Source of the DNA: Pseudomonas lijiangensis | GTDB lineage: Bacteria; Pseudomonadota; Gammaproteobacteria; Pseudomonadales; Pseudomonadaceae | DNA length: 64,000 nucleotides | Direction of reading: 5' to 3' | Assembly: GCF_018968705.1 (NCBI RefSeq) | Contig: NZ_CP076668.1 | Coordinates: 4,041,001-4,105,000, forward strand | In this document: one piece after another, positions 16,396 to 26,042 of the stretch | How positions within the stretch are numbered: position 1 is the stretch's first letter | Layout: every line of letters starts with the position of its first letter | The notes under the pieces: model-generated | Database searches by the model: none | Told to the model about the DNA's origin: nothing | Seen by the model: the letters and a program-made list of their open reading frames with translations, nothing else | Made by a program: the position numbers and the translations under genes

Positions 16396-17619
16396 ATGAG
16401 AGCACTGACCTACCACGGGGCGCACAATGTAAAAGTCGATACCGTGCCAGACCCGGAACTACAGGAAGCCGATGACATCATTCTGCGGGTCACGGCCACC
16501 GCCATCTGCGGGTCCGACCTGCACCTTTATCACGGCAAGATTCCGGCCACTGAACATGGCGATATCCTGGGCCACGAGTTCATGGGGATCGTCGAAGAAG
16601 CAGGCCCGGCGGTGACTGCCGTGCAGCGTGGCGACCGGGTTGTCATTCCCTTCGTGATTGCCTGCGGGGAATGTTTTTTCTGTCAGCTGGATCTGTTTTC
16701 TGCCTGCGAAACCACCAATACCGGCCGAGGCGCGATCCTCAACAAGAAATCCATTCCACCCGGCGCCGCGCTGTTCGGCTACAGCCATTTGTATGGCGGC
16801 ATTCCCGGCGGGCAGGCGGAGTATGTGCGGGTGCCCAAGGCCAACGTCGGCCCGTTCAAGGTGCCGGGCACGCTGGCGGACGAGAAGGTGCTGTTTCTCT
16901 CCGACATTCTGCCCACCGCCTGGCAGGCGGTGCTCAATACCGGCATCGGCCAGGGTTCCAGCATCGCCATCTACGGCGCAGGACCGGTCGGGCTGCTGTG
17001 TGCGGCCTGCGCCAGAATGCTGGGGGCCGAGCGGATTTTCATCGTCGATCATTACCCGTACCGGCTGGCGTATGCGCAGCAGACGTATGGCGCGATCCCG
17101 ATCAATTTCGATGAAGACGACGACCCGGCCGACACCATCATTCGCCAGACGCCCGGCATGCGCGGGGTCGATGGCGTGGTGGATGCCGTGGGCTTCGAGG
17201 CCAAGGGCAGCACCACGGAAACCGTGCTCGCGACCCTCAAGCTGGAAGGCAGCAGCGGCAAGGCGTTGCGCCAGTGCATCGCGACTGTGCGGCGCGGCGG
17301 CGTGGTGAGCGTGCCGGGGGTTTATTCAGGGTTCATCCACGGCTTCATGTTTGGCGATGCGTTCGACAAGGGCCTGACGTTCAAGATGGGCCAGACCCAC
17401 GCCCAGCGTTTCATGCCGGAACTGCTGAAGCATATCGAAACCGGCCGGCTGTCTCCTGAAGCCATCATCACTCACCGCATGTCCCTGGAAGAGGCCGCTG
17501 CGGGCTACAAGATTTTCGACAAGGGGCAGGAAGACTGTCGCAAGGTGATCCTCACACCGGGCAATAACGCCATCAGCGTGCCGGAACCCGATTCAACGAT
17601 AGTGCTGCCTGCGACATGA
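16396..17619 (+). CDS. Zinc-dependent alcohol / formaldehyde dehydrogenase
   Basis: 407 residues of the medium-chain dehydrogenase family. Catalytic zinc ligands are seen in [10 protein letters not shown] (Cys38) and GHEFMG (His60, Glu61). The structural zinc loop has the Cys-x2-Cys-x2-Cys-x7-Cys spacing at 91-105. A Rossmann segment ([12 protein letters not shown]) lies near residue 195. Length and the long insert ([11 protein letters not shown]) fit the glutathione-independent formaldehyde dehydrogenase-like subgroup. It probably oxidises small aldehydes or alcohols with NAD in the cytoplasm; the substrate is unproven. Confidence 0.88.
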   Translation: MRALTYHGAHNVKVDTVPDPELQEADDIILRVTATAICGSDLHLYHGKIPATEHGDILGHEFMGIVEEAGPAVTAVQRGDRVVIPFVIACGECFFCQLDLFSACETTNTGRGAILNKKSIPPGAALFGYSHLYGGIPGGQAEYVRVPKANVGPFKVPGTLADEKVLFLSDILPTAWQAVLNTGIGQGSSIAIYGAGPVGLLCAACARMLGAERIFIVDHYPYRLAYAQQTYGAIPINFDEDDDPADTIIRQTPGMRGVDGVVDAVGFEAKGSTTETVLATLKLEGSSGKALRQCIATVRRGGVVSVPGVYSGFIHGFMFGDAFDKGLTFKMGQTHAQRFMPELLKHIETGRLSPEAIITHRMSLEEAAAGYKIFDKGQEDCRKVILTPGNNAISVPEPDSTIVLPAT

Positions 17620-17637
17620 CAGGTACGGAGGTGCCGA

Positions 17638-17862
17638 ATGGAAATGTCTACCGTGTTCTGGATCGCCGTGGCGGTCATGATCGTGGCGCTGGATGCGTGG
17701 ATCATCAACAGCGTCTGGCGCTCCCGTAAAAGCCGGGCGACCAAGGCCGGCTGGAGCGCGCTGGTGCTGATCATGCCTATGGTCGGCGCCGGTATCTGGG
17801 GCATCGCCGGCCCCCGCGGTGTGGTTGAAGGGCCGACTTCGCCGGAGCATAGCAAGGGGTGA
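17638..17862 (+). CDS. Small membrane protein, PLDc_N type
   Basis: 74 residues with two hydrophobic helices (WIAVAVMIVALDAWIIN and ALVLIMPMVGAGIWG) separated by a basic loop RSRKSRATK. This is the layout of the phospholipase-D N-terminal domain (PLDc_N) found as stand-alone inner-membrane proteins. It begins 18 bases after the dehydrogenase stop and is probably in the same transcript. Function is not known. Confidence 0.75.
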   Translation: MEMSTVFWIAVAVMIVALDAWIINSVWRSRKSRATKAGWSALVLIMPMVGAGIWGIAGPRGVVEGPTSPEHSKG

Positions 17863-17890
17863 GAAAGAAAAGCGCATGGGCGGATAATGA

Positions 17891-17982
17891 TGTGGGAGGC
17901 AGCTTGCTGGCGACGGGGACAGTGAAGCCGATAAACATTTTTTGGTTTCACTGGTGCCGTCGCCAGCAAGCTGCCTCCCACA
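17891..17982. repeat. REPIN: inverted pair of REP sequences
   Basis: TGTGGGAGGCAGCTTGCTGG at the left is repeated in inverted orientation at the right (CCAGCAAGCTGCCTCCCACA), with a ~45-base spacer. The same unit recurs at 22674, 42449 and 47025. It lies between convergent genes. Confidence 0.9.
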
Positions 17983-18012
17983 GTCATCTCATGTGCTGAT
18001 TCCGTTTTGGTT

Positions 18013-18744
18013 TCACCGACTCAAATACGAAAAACGCCCCTTGAACGGTTTGCCGATCGGGTCGGCCAGGTCGCCGTGCTTGCTGGTGGTCAGGCCCAGG
18101 TCTACCAGTGATTCGGCGAGTTTCACGGCGGCGCTGACGCCTTCCACTACGGGCAGGCCGATAGCGTCGCTGAGCTGGCGAGGCAGGTCGGCCATGCCGC
18201 CGCAGCCCAGCACGATAGCACCGGCACCTTCTTCGTCGCGGGCGCGGCGGGCTTGTTCGATCATGCGTTCGATCAGTTCCGGGCCGCCTTCTTCCAAGGC
18301 CAGGACCGGCATGTCGATGCAGCGCACCGAGGTGCAGAGTTCGCTGAAGCCATAACGTTGCAGCAGGTGCTCGGCAATGATCCGGGTGCGGCTCAGGGTG
18401 GTGACGACGGCAAAACGGGTGGCGATCAGGCCTGCCATGTGAAAGGCCGCTTCGGCGATGCCGATGACCGGCGCCGTGGCGTATTCCCGGGCGGCCAGCA
18501 GGCCGGGGTCGCCGAAGCAGGCGATGATGTGGGCATCGACCTGTTGCTCCCTTCCCTTGCGTACTTCATCCAGCACGCCCAGCGTGGCAATGGCTTCGTC
18601 AAAATGCCCTTCGATGGACACCGGACCATCCTCGGGGCTGCAAGCGATGATGTGCGTGCCCGGCCTTGCGATGGCTTGTGCGGCCAGCCCGATCTTGTGG
18701 GTCATGGCATCGCTGGTGTTGGGGTTGATCACTTGAATACGCAC
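18013..18744 (-). CDS. Aspartate/glutamate-hydantoin racemase family protein
   Basis: 243 residues from GTG at 18744, preceded by AAGGAGG (complement of 18749-18755); an in-frame ATG at 18792 lies inside the regulatory region. The start VRIQVINPNTS is the family hallmark. Two cysteines at the expected catalytic places are seen in IIACFGDPG and IVLGCGGM. These enzymes racemise hydantoins or related ureides. The divergent NCS1 permease at 19117 belongs to the hydantoin/allantoin uptake family, so the two probably serve one pathway. Confidence 0.87.
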   Translation of the reverse strand: MRIQVINPNTSDAMTHKIGLAAQAIARPGTHIIACSPEDGPVSIEGHFDEAIATLGVLDEVRKGREQQVDAHIIACFGDPGLLAAREYATAPVIGIAEAAFHMAGLIATRFAVVTTLSRTRIIAEHLLQRYGFSELCTSVRCIDMPVLALEEGGPELIERMIEQARRARDEEGAGAIVLGCGGMADLPRQLSDAIGLPVVEGVSAAVKLAESLVDLGLTTSKHGDLADPIGKPFKGRFSYLSR

Positions 18745-19116
18745 AGGGCCTCCTTCAGCGCCGTTTGAAAATGCCATGGATATTATCGGCACTCAGGATT
18801 GTATACAGAAATAGTGCCATGTTGGATTACCGATCAGGTAGCCCGATTCCAATCCTCTCTGTTCTGACACGCCGTTTTCTCAAGGCTGAATGCACTCCAA
18901 TCGAGCAAAACCGCCCTTTTATCGTGCACTGCAAACGCCACCGGGTGTTGGTCCGTCACGCGCACTTCCCCTCCTTGAACGCATGCCCGGCAACACTCTG
19001 CGGGCTTTTTCCCGAACAATTCAGGCCATGGCATACGTCTTGCGTACAGGATCGTATACAAAAACCTCATCGCGGGTACCCAGCCGTAGCGATGGCCCAA
19101 CAAGGGAGGGAATGCC
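18745..19116. promoter_or_regulatory. Divergent promoter region with paired GntR-like boxes
   Basis: CAGGATTGTATACAGAAA (18794-18811) and CAGGATCGTATACAAAAA (19046-19063) match at 16 of 18 positions in the same orientation. Each has a TGTATACA-type dyad, the usual core bound by FCD-class GntR regulators. One lies near each start, so one regulator could control both genes. No GntR gene is adjacent. The DNA between the boxes shows no gene. Confidence 0.6.
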
Positions 19117-20568
19117 ATGACAGACCAACGCCCGGCCGGTTACAGCCCGCGCCTGCACAATGAGGATCTGGGACCGATTCCACAGAAGTGGACCTGGTAC
19201 AACATCTTTGCCTTCTGGATGAGCGATGTGCACAGCGTCGGCGGTTATGTGTTCGCCGCCAGTCTGTTCGCCCTCGGGCTGGCAAGCTGGCAGGTGCTGA
19301 TCGCGCTGCTGGTGGGTATCTGCATCATTCAGGTGATCGCCAATCTGGTGGCCAAACCCAGCCAGCAGGCTGCGGTGCCCTACCCGGTCATCTGCCGTCT
19401 CGCCTTTGGTGTCTTCGGGGCCAATATCCCGGCCATCATTCGTGGCCTGATCGCAGTGGCCTGGTATGGCATTCAGACTTATCTGGCGTCCAGCGCCCTG
19501 GTGATTGTGGTGCTGCGTTTCTTCCCGGAACTGGCCGCGTATCAAGACGTGAGTTTCCTGGGGCTTTCCTACCTGGGCTGGTTCGGTTTCCTGACGCTCT
19601 GGGTGGTGCAGGCGATTGTGTTCTGGTCGGGCATGGAGTCGATCCGTCGTTTCATCGACTGGGCTGGCCCTGCGGTCTACGCCGTGATGTTCGTGCTGGC
19701 AGGCTGGATCGTCTGGCGTGCGGGCTGGGACAACATCAGTTTCACCCTGGCGGAAAAAGAGCTGTCCGGCTGGGCGGCCTTTGGTCAGGTGATCATGGCG
19801 ATTGCGCTGGTGGTGTCGTATTTCTCCGGCCCGACCCTGAATTTCGGCGATTTCAGCCGCTACTGCCGGAGCATGGAAGACGTGCGTCGCGGCAACTTCT
19901 GGGGCCTGCCCGTTAACTTCCTGGCGTTCTCCCTGGTGACGGTGGTGATCGTGTCCGGCACCTTGCCGATTTTCGGTGAGATGATCCACGACCCGATTGC
20001 GACCGTGGCCCGTATCGACAACACCACTGCCGTGCTGCTCGGCGCGTTTACCTTTGTTACCGCCACCATCGGCATCAACATTGTCGCCAACTTCGTCTCG
20101 CCAGCCTTCGACTTCGCCAACGTGGCGCCCAGCCGTATCAGCTGGCGTGCAGGCGGGATGATCGCGGCAGTCGCGTCCATCTTCATCACCCCATGGAACC
20201 TGTTCAATAACCCGGAAGTGATTCACTACACCCTGGATATTCTGGCGGCCTGTATCGGCCCGCTGTTCGGCATCCTGCTGGTGGACTACTACCTGGTGAA
20301 GAAACAACAGATCGATGTCGATGCCCTGTTCGACGACACCCCGAGCGGTCGTTACTGGTACACCAATGGCGTAAACCGGGTGGCGGTCACGGCGCTGCTG
20401 CTGAGCGCGCTGGTGGGCTTGTGCTTTACCTTCATTCCCTGGTTCAAGCCGATTGCCAACTTCGCCTGGTTTACCGGTTGCTTCCTGGGTGGCGTGTTGT
20501 ATTACAGCCTGACCCTGTGGCCACGCAAGCAGCCTGAAAATGCAGGCAGCCCGGTCGTCCAGAACTGA
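19117..20568 (+). CDS. NCS1 family nucleobase/hydantoin:cation symporter
   Basis: 483 residues with about 12 membrane helices. The N-terminal signature (NEDLGPIPQKWTWYNIFAFW) and helix-1 HSVGGYVFAASLF are typical of NCS1 proteins such as Mhp1 and PucI, where this region binds substrate. GPTLNFGDFSR in helix 6 is also conserved. It should import a hydantoin, allantoin or nucleobase with sodium or protons. The divergent racemase points to hydantoin-like ureides. Confidence 0.9.
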   Translation: MTDQRPAGYSPRLHNEDLGPIPQKWTWYNIFAFWMSDVHSVGGYVFAASLFALGLASWQVLIALLVGICIIQVIANLVAKPSQQAAVPYPVICRLAFGVFGANIPAIIRGLIAVAWYGIQTYLASSALVIVVLRFFPELAAYQDVSFLGLSYLGWFGFLTLWVVQAIVFWSGMESIRRFIDWAGPAVYAVMFVLAGWIVWRAGWDNISFTLAEKELSGWAAFGQVIMAIALVVSYFSGPTLNFGDFSRYCRSMEDVRRGNFWGLPVNFLAFSLVTVVIVSGTLPIFGEMIHDPIATVARIDNTTAVLLGAFTFVTATIGINIVANFVSPAFDFANVAPSRISWRAGGMIAAVASIFITPWNLFNNPEVIHYTLDILAACIGPLFGILLVDYYLVKKQQIDVDALFDDTPSGRYWYTNGVNRVAVTALLLSALVGLCFTFIPWFKPIANFAWFTGCFLGGVLYYSLTLWPRKQPENAGSPVVQN

Positions 20569-20675
20569 AAAAACTGCCGGACAGGTCCCCTGCAGGGCTT
20601 GTCCGGCTATCAATCTGCACCGCTTTTGTCTGCATACACGGGTAAAATGCCGCCTCTGCCACCGCCGAGCCGAAC

Positions 20676-22658
20676 ATGACCATTACCCGCCACGCCCAGA
20701 TCGACTGGGACGAACAAGGCAACCCGCATTCCCGCGCCTTTTCCGATGTTTATTTCTCCACCGAGTCCGGTCTGGAAGAGACACGCCATGTGTTTCTGGT
20801 GCAGAACGACCTGCGCGCGCGTTTCACGGCCCTGCCTGCGGGTGATCGGCTGGTCATCGGAGAAACAGGTTTCGGCACCGGGCTGAATTTTCTCTGCGCC
20901 TGGCAGTTGTTTCAGGAATGCGCTCACCCCGAAGCACGGCTGCATTTCGTCAGTGTTGAGAAATTCCCTCTCAGCCGCGCCGACCTGCAACGTGCCCTGG
21001 CCTTGTGGCCGGAGCTGAAAGCTTTTGCCGAACCCTTGCTCGATCAATACATCGCCGTGCATGAAGGCTTTCAGCGGCTGATCTTCGACGAGGGGCGTGT
21101 GACCCTGACGCTGTTGATTGGCGATGCCTTGCACATGCTGCCGCAACTGGACGGCCAGATCGATGCCTGGTTTCTCGACGGTTTCGCCCCGGCCAAGAAC
21201 CCGGAAATGTGGACGCCGGAGCTGTTCGCCGAACTGGCGCGGCTGTCGGCGCCCGAGGCGAGTATTGGCACTTTTACCAGCACCGGCTGGGTTCGCCGCG
21301 CCCTGAACGCGGCGGGTTTCAAGATGAAGCGTGTGCCGGGCATCGGCCATAAATGGGAAGTGCTGCGCGGCAGGTTCATTGCCTGGCCTGAAGAGGCGCC
21401 ACTGCCCTCGCCCATCAAGCCATGGTTCGCCCGGCCCGCTGCATTTGAGGGTGAACGCAAGGCGCTGGTTATCGGTGCCGGGCTGGCCGGTTGTGCCACG
21501 GCCGAGAGCCTGGCCAGACGCGGCTGGCAGGTGAGTCTGCTGGAGCGTCATGCCCAACCGGCCCAAGAGGCCTCGGGCAATCCGCAGGGCGTGCTTTATT
21601 TGAAACTGTCGGCACACGGCACCGCCTTGTCGCAGTTGATCCTCAGTGGTTTTGGCCACACGCGGCGGCTGCTTGAGCGTCTGCAACGGGGCATCGACTG
21701 GGACAATTGCGGCGTGCTGCAACTGGCCTTCGACGACAAGGAAGCCCAGCGCCAGCAGCAACTGGCCGAGGCGTTTCCCGAAGAGCTGTTGCATCAACTG
21801 GATCAGCCTTCAGCCGAGACTCGCAGCGGTGTAAACCTGAGTTGGGGCGGGCTGTATTTCCCCGAAGGCGGCTGGGTTCATCCACCTGCGCTGTGCCACT
21901 CGCAGGTTGCACACCCGAATATCAAACTGATTGCGCATCACGAAGCACTGGAGTTGCGTCGCGTCGATGGGCAATGGCAGGCTTGGGATCAGGAGCAGAT
22001 GATCGACAGCGCTCCGGTGGTGGTGCTGGCCGGTGCGGCGGATATCAAGCAGTTTGCCCAAAGTGCCGACCTGCCCCTCAAGCGCATTCGCGGGCAGATC
22101 ACTCGCCTGCCCCAGACCGAAGCCAGTCAGGTGTTGGGCACTGTGGTCTGTGCGGAAGGTTATGTGGCGCCAGCACGATTGGGCGAACACACGCTGGGGG
22201 CCAGCTTCGATTTCAACAGTGACGACCTGAATACCAATACCGCCGATCACCTGAGCAACCTGCAATTGCTGCAGGAAATATCCCAAGATCTGACCGCTCG
22301 TATGGGTGCTGCGGACTTGCCGCCAGAAGAACTGCAAGGGCGTGCAGCCTTTCGCTGCACCAGCCCGGATTACCTGCCAATCGTCGGACCGCTGGCGGAT
22401 AAAGAAGCCTTTACCCAGGCGTATGCCGCGCTGGCCAAGGATGCGCGGCAAGTACCGGACATTGCCTGCCCGTGGCTGGACGGCCTGTACGTCAACAGCG
22501 GCCATGGTTCACGCGGCCTGATTACCGCGCCTTTGTCCGCCGAACTGATCGCCGCCTGGCTGGATAACGAACCGTTGCCGCTGCCCCGCAGTGTTGCAGA
22601 GGCCTGTCATCCCAACCGGTTTGCCTTGCGGGGGTTGATTCGCAGGCAGGGGAAATGA
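20676..22658 (+). CDS. mnmC: Bifunctional tRNA mnm5s2U biosynthesis protein MnmC
   Basis: 660 residues, the full family length. Residues 1-240 are an SAM methyltransferase with GETGFGTGLNF at 62-72 and DGFAPAKNPEMW near 168. Residues ~260-660 are an FAD oxidoreductase with VIGAGLAGCATAESLARRGW near 265. The C-terminal domain removes the carboxymethyl group from cmnm5s2U34 of tRNA and the N-terminal domain methylates the product. It is a single gene with its own upstream region. Confidence 0.96.
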   Translation: MTITRHAQIDWDEQGNPHSRAFSDVYFSTESGLEETRHVFLVQNDLRARFTALPAGDRLVIGETGFGTGLNFLCAWQLFQECAHPEARLHFVSVEKFPLSRADLQRALALWPELKAFAEPLLDQYIAVHEGFQRLIFDEGRVTLTLLIGDALHMLPQLDGQIDAWFLDGFAPAKNPEMWTPELFAELARLSAPEASIGTFTSTGWVRRALNAAGFKMKRVPGIGHKWEVLRGRFIAWPEEAPLPSPIKPWFARPAAFEGERKALVIGAGLAGCATAESLARRGWQVSLLERHAQPAQEASGNPQGVLYLKLSAHGTALSQLILSGFGHTRRLLERLQRGIDWDNCGVLQLAFDDKEAQRQQQLAEAFPEELLHQLDQPSAETRSGVNLSWGGLYFPEGGWVHPPALCHSQVAHPNIKLIAHHEALELRRVDGQWQAWDQEQMIDSAPVVVLAGAADIKQFAQSADLPLKRIRGQITRLPQTEASQVLGTVVCAEGYVAPARLGEHTLGASFDFNSDDLNTNTADHLSNLQLLQEISQDLTARMGAADLPPEELQGRAAFRCTSPDYLPIVGPLADKEAFTQAYAALAKDARQVPDIACPWLDGLYVNSGHGSRGLITAPLSAELIAAWLDNEPLPLPRSVAEACHPNRFALRGLIRRQGK

Positions 22659-22673
22659 CCTGATTTTTCACTT

Positions 22674-22766
22674 TGTGGGAGGCAGCTTGCTGGCGACTTC
22701 TCAGCGTATAGACGCAGAATATCTGCCAGTTTTCAGGCCCTTTTCGCCAGCAAGCTGCCTCCCACA
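22674..22766. repeat. REPIN: inverted pair of REP sequences
   Basis: Same REP unit as 17891-17982. The interior (GACGCAGAATATCTGCC...) is shared with the copy at 42449-42535, showing common ancestry of whole elements, not only of their ends. Confidence 0.9.
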
Positions 22767-22891
22767 GGTTTCCCCTACACCCGATAGAAATGCATCGCAT
22801 GAAACCCCGTCCCCACGAATGAATTCGTTCCCACATGAGCAGGCGATAGCCGTTATCCTCAAGGCATGATCACTTCCAACCGGGCATTCCG

Positions 22892-23560
22892 ATGTTGCAT
22901 GTGCAAAACGTATTCAAGAGCTATCCCTCGGCTCAAGGCCCGGTGGAGGTGTTGCGTGGTGTCGACTTGCAACTGGAGCGCGGCAGCAGTCTGGCGCTGA
23001 TGGGCGAGTCGGGCAGTGGCAAAAGCACGTTGCTGCATCTGGTTGCCGGGCTGGATAAAGTGGACCGCGGCACGATCCAGGTCGCCAGTCAGCACCTGAA
23101 CAGCATGAGCGAAGCTCAACTGGCCAATTGGCGGCGAACCGAAATCGGGCTGGTGTTCCAGCAGTTCAACCTGATCGAAAGCCTCAAGATCGATGACAAT
23201 CTGGCCTTTCAGGCACGTCTGGCCGGGCGTCATGACCCGGTCTGGCAAGCACAACTGATTGAACGCCTGGGTCTGGGGGATCTGCTCAATCGTTATCCCG
23301 AGCAACTGTCCGGCGGTCAGCAGCAGCGCGTCGCCATCGGACGCGCCCTTGCCTCGCGCCCCGCTCTGCTGCTGGCCGACGAGCCCACCGGCAACCTGGA
23401 CGAAAATACCAGTGATGAGGTATTGCAACTGCTGCTGGACCTGTTGAGCGACAGCAGCACCAGCCTGCTGATGGTGACTCACAGCGACCGTGTCGCCGCA
23501 CGTCTGACGCACAAGGTCAGGCTGCATCGGGGTCATATTCTCCTTGAAGGCGAAGGCTGA
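22892..23560 (+). CDS. ABC transporter ATP-binding protein, AttE/LolD-like
   Basis: 222 residues with Walker A GESGSGKS (39-46), the signature LSGGQQQRVAIGRAL (from ~139) and Walker B LLLADEPTGNLD. It belongs to the LolD/MacB class that works with FtsX-type permeases. The permease starts two bases after its stop, and a lipocalin-like lipoprotein follows. The three-gene set matches the AttEFGH arrangement, with the two permeases fused. Confidence 0.92.
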   Translation: MLHVQNVFKSYPSAQGPVEVLRGVDLQLERGSSLALMGESGSGKSTLLHLVAGLDKVDRGTIQVASQHLNSMSEAQLANWRRTEIGLVFQQFNLIESLKIDDNLAFQARLAGRHDPVWQAQLIERLGLGDLLNRYPEQLSGGQQQRVAIGRALASRPALLLADEPTGNLDENTSDEVLQLLLDLLSDSSTSLLMVTHSDRVAARLTHKVRLHRGHILLEGEG

Positions 23561-23561
23561 C

Positions 23562-26042
23562 ATGCGAGTGTTTTATTGGGCATTGCGCGCCCTGCTCAGC
23601 CACTGGCGACGTCATCCGGTACAACTTTTCAGCCTGCTGACCGGGCTCTGGCTGGCGACCAGTCTGCTGACCGGCGTGCAGGCCTTGAATAGCCAGGCAC
23701 GGGAAAGCTATCAACAGGCCAGTCAGTTGATCGGCGGCGAACCGCAAACCAGTCTGGCGTCTCCCGAGGGCGTGGCCTTTTCGCAGGACCTGTACATCAG
23801 CCTGCGGCGCATTGGCTGGCCGGCTTCCCCCATGCTGCAAGGGCGCATCACGTTGAAAGGCCTGGAAGACCAGCGCCTGCAACTGATCGGCATTGAACCG
23901 GTGACATTGCCCAGAGGTTCCACGCTGGCCGGGCAGACACTGGATACCCGGCAGATCGTCGACTTTCTCACCCCGCCCGGCGTGACCTGGATTGCCCCTC
24001 AGACCCTGCAGGCGCTCGGCCTGCAAGAAGGCCAGCGCCCACAGGCTGAAAACGGCCTGCTCCTGCCGCCGTTGCTGGCACGAAGGGATATGGCGCCGGG
24101 TGTATTGCTGACGGACATCGGTTTTGCCCAGGCGCTACTCAATCTGCCCGATCAATTGACCCGCCTGTTACTGCCCCATGACTTTGCCGCCGGGAATCCG
24201 GTGCTGCCCTCACCTGTCGCCGAGCAACTGGTGATCAAAAAGAGCGGCGAAGAAAACAATCTGCAACGCCTCACCGAAAGCTTTCACCTGAATCTGAATG
24301 CGCTGGGCGTGCTGTCCTTCGTGGTCGGCCTGTTTATCGTGCATGCCGCCATCGGCCTGGCTCTGGAACAGCGCCGGGGTTTGCTGCGCAACCTGCGGGC
24401 ATCAGGGGTCAGTGCGCGCATGCTGATTGCGGCATTAAGCCTGGAGCTGGGCAGCATGGCGTTGATCGGCGGGCTGTTCGGCGTGATCAGTGGCTACCTG
24501 CTGGCCAGCCTGCTGTTGCCGGATGTCGCGGCCAGCCTGCGCGGTCTTTATGGTGCTGAAGTGGGCGGGCAGTTGAACCTGAATATCGGCTGGTGGCTCA
24601 GCGGCATTGCCTTGAGCCTGTTCGGGGCGTTCATGGCTGGCGCCAACAGCCTGCTGCGCGCCGCTCGGCTGCCCTTGCTGGCACTGTCCAACGCACAAGC
24701 CTGGCAGCAGGCCCATGCCCGCTGGCTGCGGCGTCAGGCCTGGATTGCGGCAGGCAGTGCAATAGTGGCCGTTGCCGCACTGATTTTCGGCAACAGCCTG
24801 ACCTGGGGTTTTGTGCTGATTTCGAGTGTGTTGCTGAGTGCTGCACTGGGCCTGCCGGTCCTGCTCGATGGGCTGCTGAGCGGCTTGCTCAAACGCAGCC
24901 GCTCAGTGCTGGGCCAATGGTTTCTGGCCGATTGCAGGCAACAGTTGCCCGCCTTGAGCCTGGCATTGATGGCCTTGCTGCTGGCCATGGCGGCCAATAT
25001 CGGCGCGGGCAGCATGACCTCCGGTTTTCGCCAGACCTTCAGCGCCTGGCTGGAGCAGCGCTTGACCGCCGAGCTGTACGTCACGCCCCAAACCCCGAGC
25101 CAGGCTGAGGAAATGCAGGCCTGGCTCGGCGCACAAACGGATATTGATGCGGTACTTCCCAACTGGCAAGTGCCGATTCAGGTTCAAGGCTGGCCAGCGG
25201 ATCTGTTCGGCATCATCGAACATGAAACCTATCGCCAGCACTGGCAACTGCTGGAATCGACACGGGACGATCCCTGGAACCAACTGGCCCATGCCGACAC
25301 CCTGATGCTCAGTGAACAACTGGCCAGACGCCTCAAGGTCGGACTGGGAGACACACTCGACATCCCGGTTCCCGCAGGCCGATGGTCGCCGCGTATCGTG
25401 GGAATTTACGCCGACTACGGCAATCCCAAGGGCCATCTGTTGGTCAATGCCGAGCACCTGCTGAAACACTGGCCACATCTGGTGCCCACTCGCTTCAATC
25501 TGCGAGTCGATCACGCAGCCGCACCGTCATTGGTCAATCGGTTGCATAACCGGTTCAACCTCGACGAGAACCGCATCATCGATCAGGGCCAGCTCAAGCA
25601 ATGGTCGACTCAGGTGTTCGAACGGACCTTCGCCGCCACTGCCGCCCTCAACAGCCTGACCCTGGGCGTCGCTGGCGTGGCGCTGTTCATCGGCCTGCTG
25701 ACCCAGAGCCAGAGTCGTCTCGGGCAACTGGCACCGCTGTGGGCGCTGGGGGTTACCCGACGTCAGTTGATGCTGCTCAACCTGGGCCAGACCTGGTTGA
25801 TGACGGTGCTGACACTGCTGTTCGCCCTGCCTCTGGGACTGATGCTGACCTGGTGTCTGAATACCGTGATCAATGTCCAGGCCTTCGGCTGGCGCCTGCC
25901 CTTGCAGGTTTTCCCTCTGCAACTGCTGCAACTGATGGGGCTGGCAATGCTTGCGACCTTGCTGGCTTCGGCCTGGCCACTGTTGAAGCTCTATCGCACC
26001 CGGCCAGCGGACCTGCTCAGGACATTTGCCCATGAAAAGTAA
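23562..26042 (+). CDS. FtsX-family ABC permease, AttFG-like
   Basis: 826 residues from the ATG at 23562, directly after the ATPase stop. Helices cluster near the N-terminus, in the middle (LSFVVGLFIVHAAIGLAL) and at the C-terminus (VAGVALFIGLLTQ), with two large periplasmic parts: two FtsX units in one chain. Such permeases do not move substrates across the inner membrane but extract lipoproteins or pass force to the periplasm. The stop overlaps the next gene by 11 bases. The substrate is unknown. Confidence 0.9.
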   Translation: MRVFYWALRALLSHWRRHPVQLFSLLTGLWLATSLLTGVQALNSQARESYQQASQLIGGEPQTSLASPEGVAFSQDLYISLRRIGWPASPMLQGRITLKGLEDQRLQLIGIEPVTLPRGSTLAGQTLDTRQIVDFLTPPGVTWIAPQTLQALGLQEGQRPQAENGLLLPPLLARRDMAPGVLLTDIGFAQALLNLPDQLTRLLLPHDFAAGNPVLPSPVAEQLVIKKSGEENNLQRLTESFHLNLNALGVLSFVVGLFIVHAAIGLALEQRRGLLRNLRASGVSARMLIAALSLELGSMALIGGLFGVISGYLLASLLLPDVAASLRGLYGAEVGGQLNLNIGWWLSGIALSLFGAFMAGANSLLRAARLPLLALSNAQAWQQAHARWLRRQAWIAAGSAIVAVAALIFGNSLTWGFVLISSVLLSAALGLPVLLDGLLSGLLKRSRSVLGQWFLADCRQQLPALSLALMALLLAMAANIGAGSMTSGFRQTFSAWLEQRLTAELYVTPQTPSQAEEMQAWLGAQTDIDAVLPNWQVPIQVQGWPADLFGIIEHETYRQHWQLLESTRDDPWNQLAHADTLMLSEQLARRLKVGLGDTLDIPVPAGRWSPRIVGIYADYGNPKGHLLVNAEHLLKHWPHLVPTRFNLRVDHAAAPSLVNRLHNRFNLDENRIIDQGQLKQWSTQVFERTFAATAALNSLTLGVAGVALFIGLLTQSQSRLGQLAPLWALGVTRRQLMLLNLGQTWLMTVLTLLFALPLGLMLTWCLNTVINVQAFGWRLPLQVFPLQLLQLMGLAMLATLLASAWPLLKLYRTRPADLLRTFAHEK

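Noticed and set aside
19021..20613. A 530-codon minus-strand open frame opposite the NCS1 permease
   Set aside because: A shadow frame caused by GC-rich codon bias; it has no family features and the permease on the other strand is clear.
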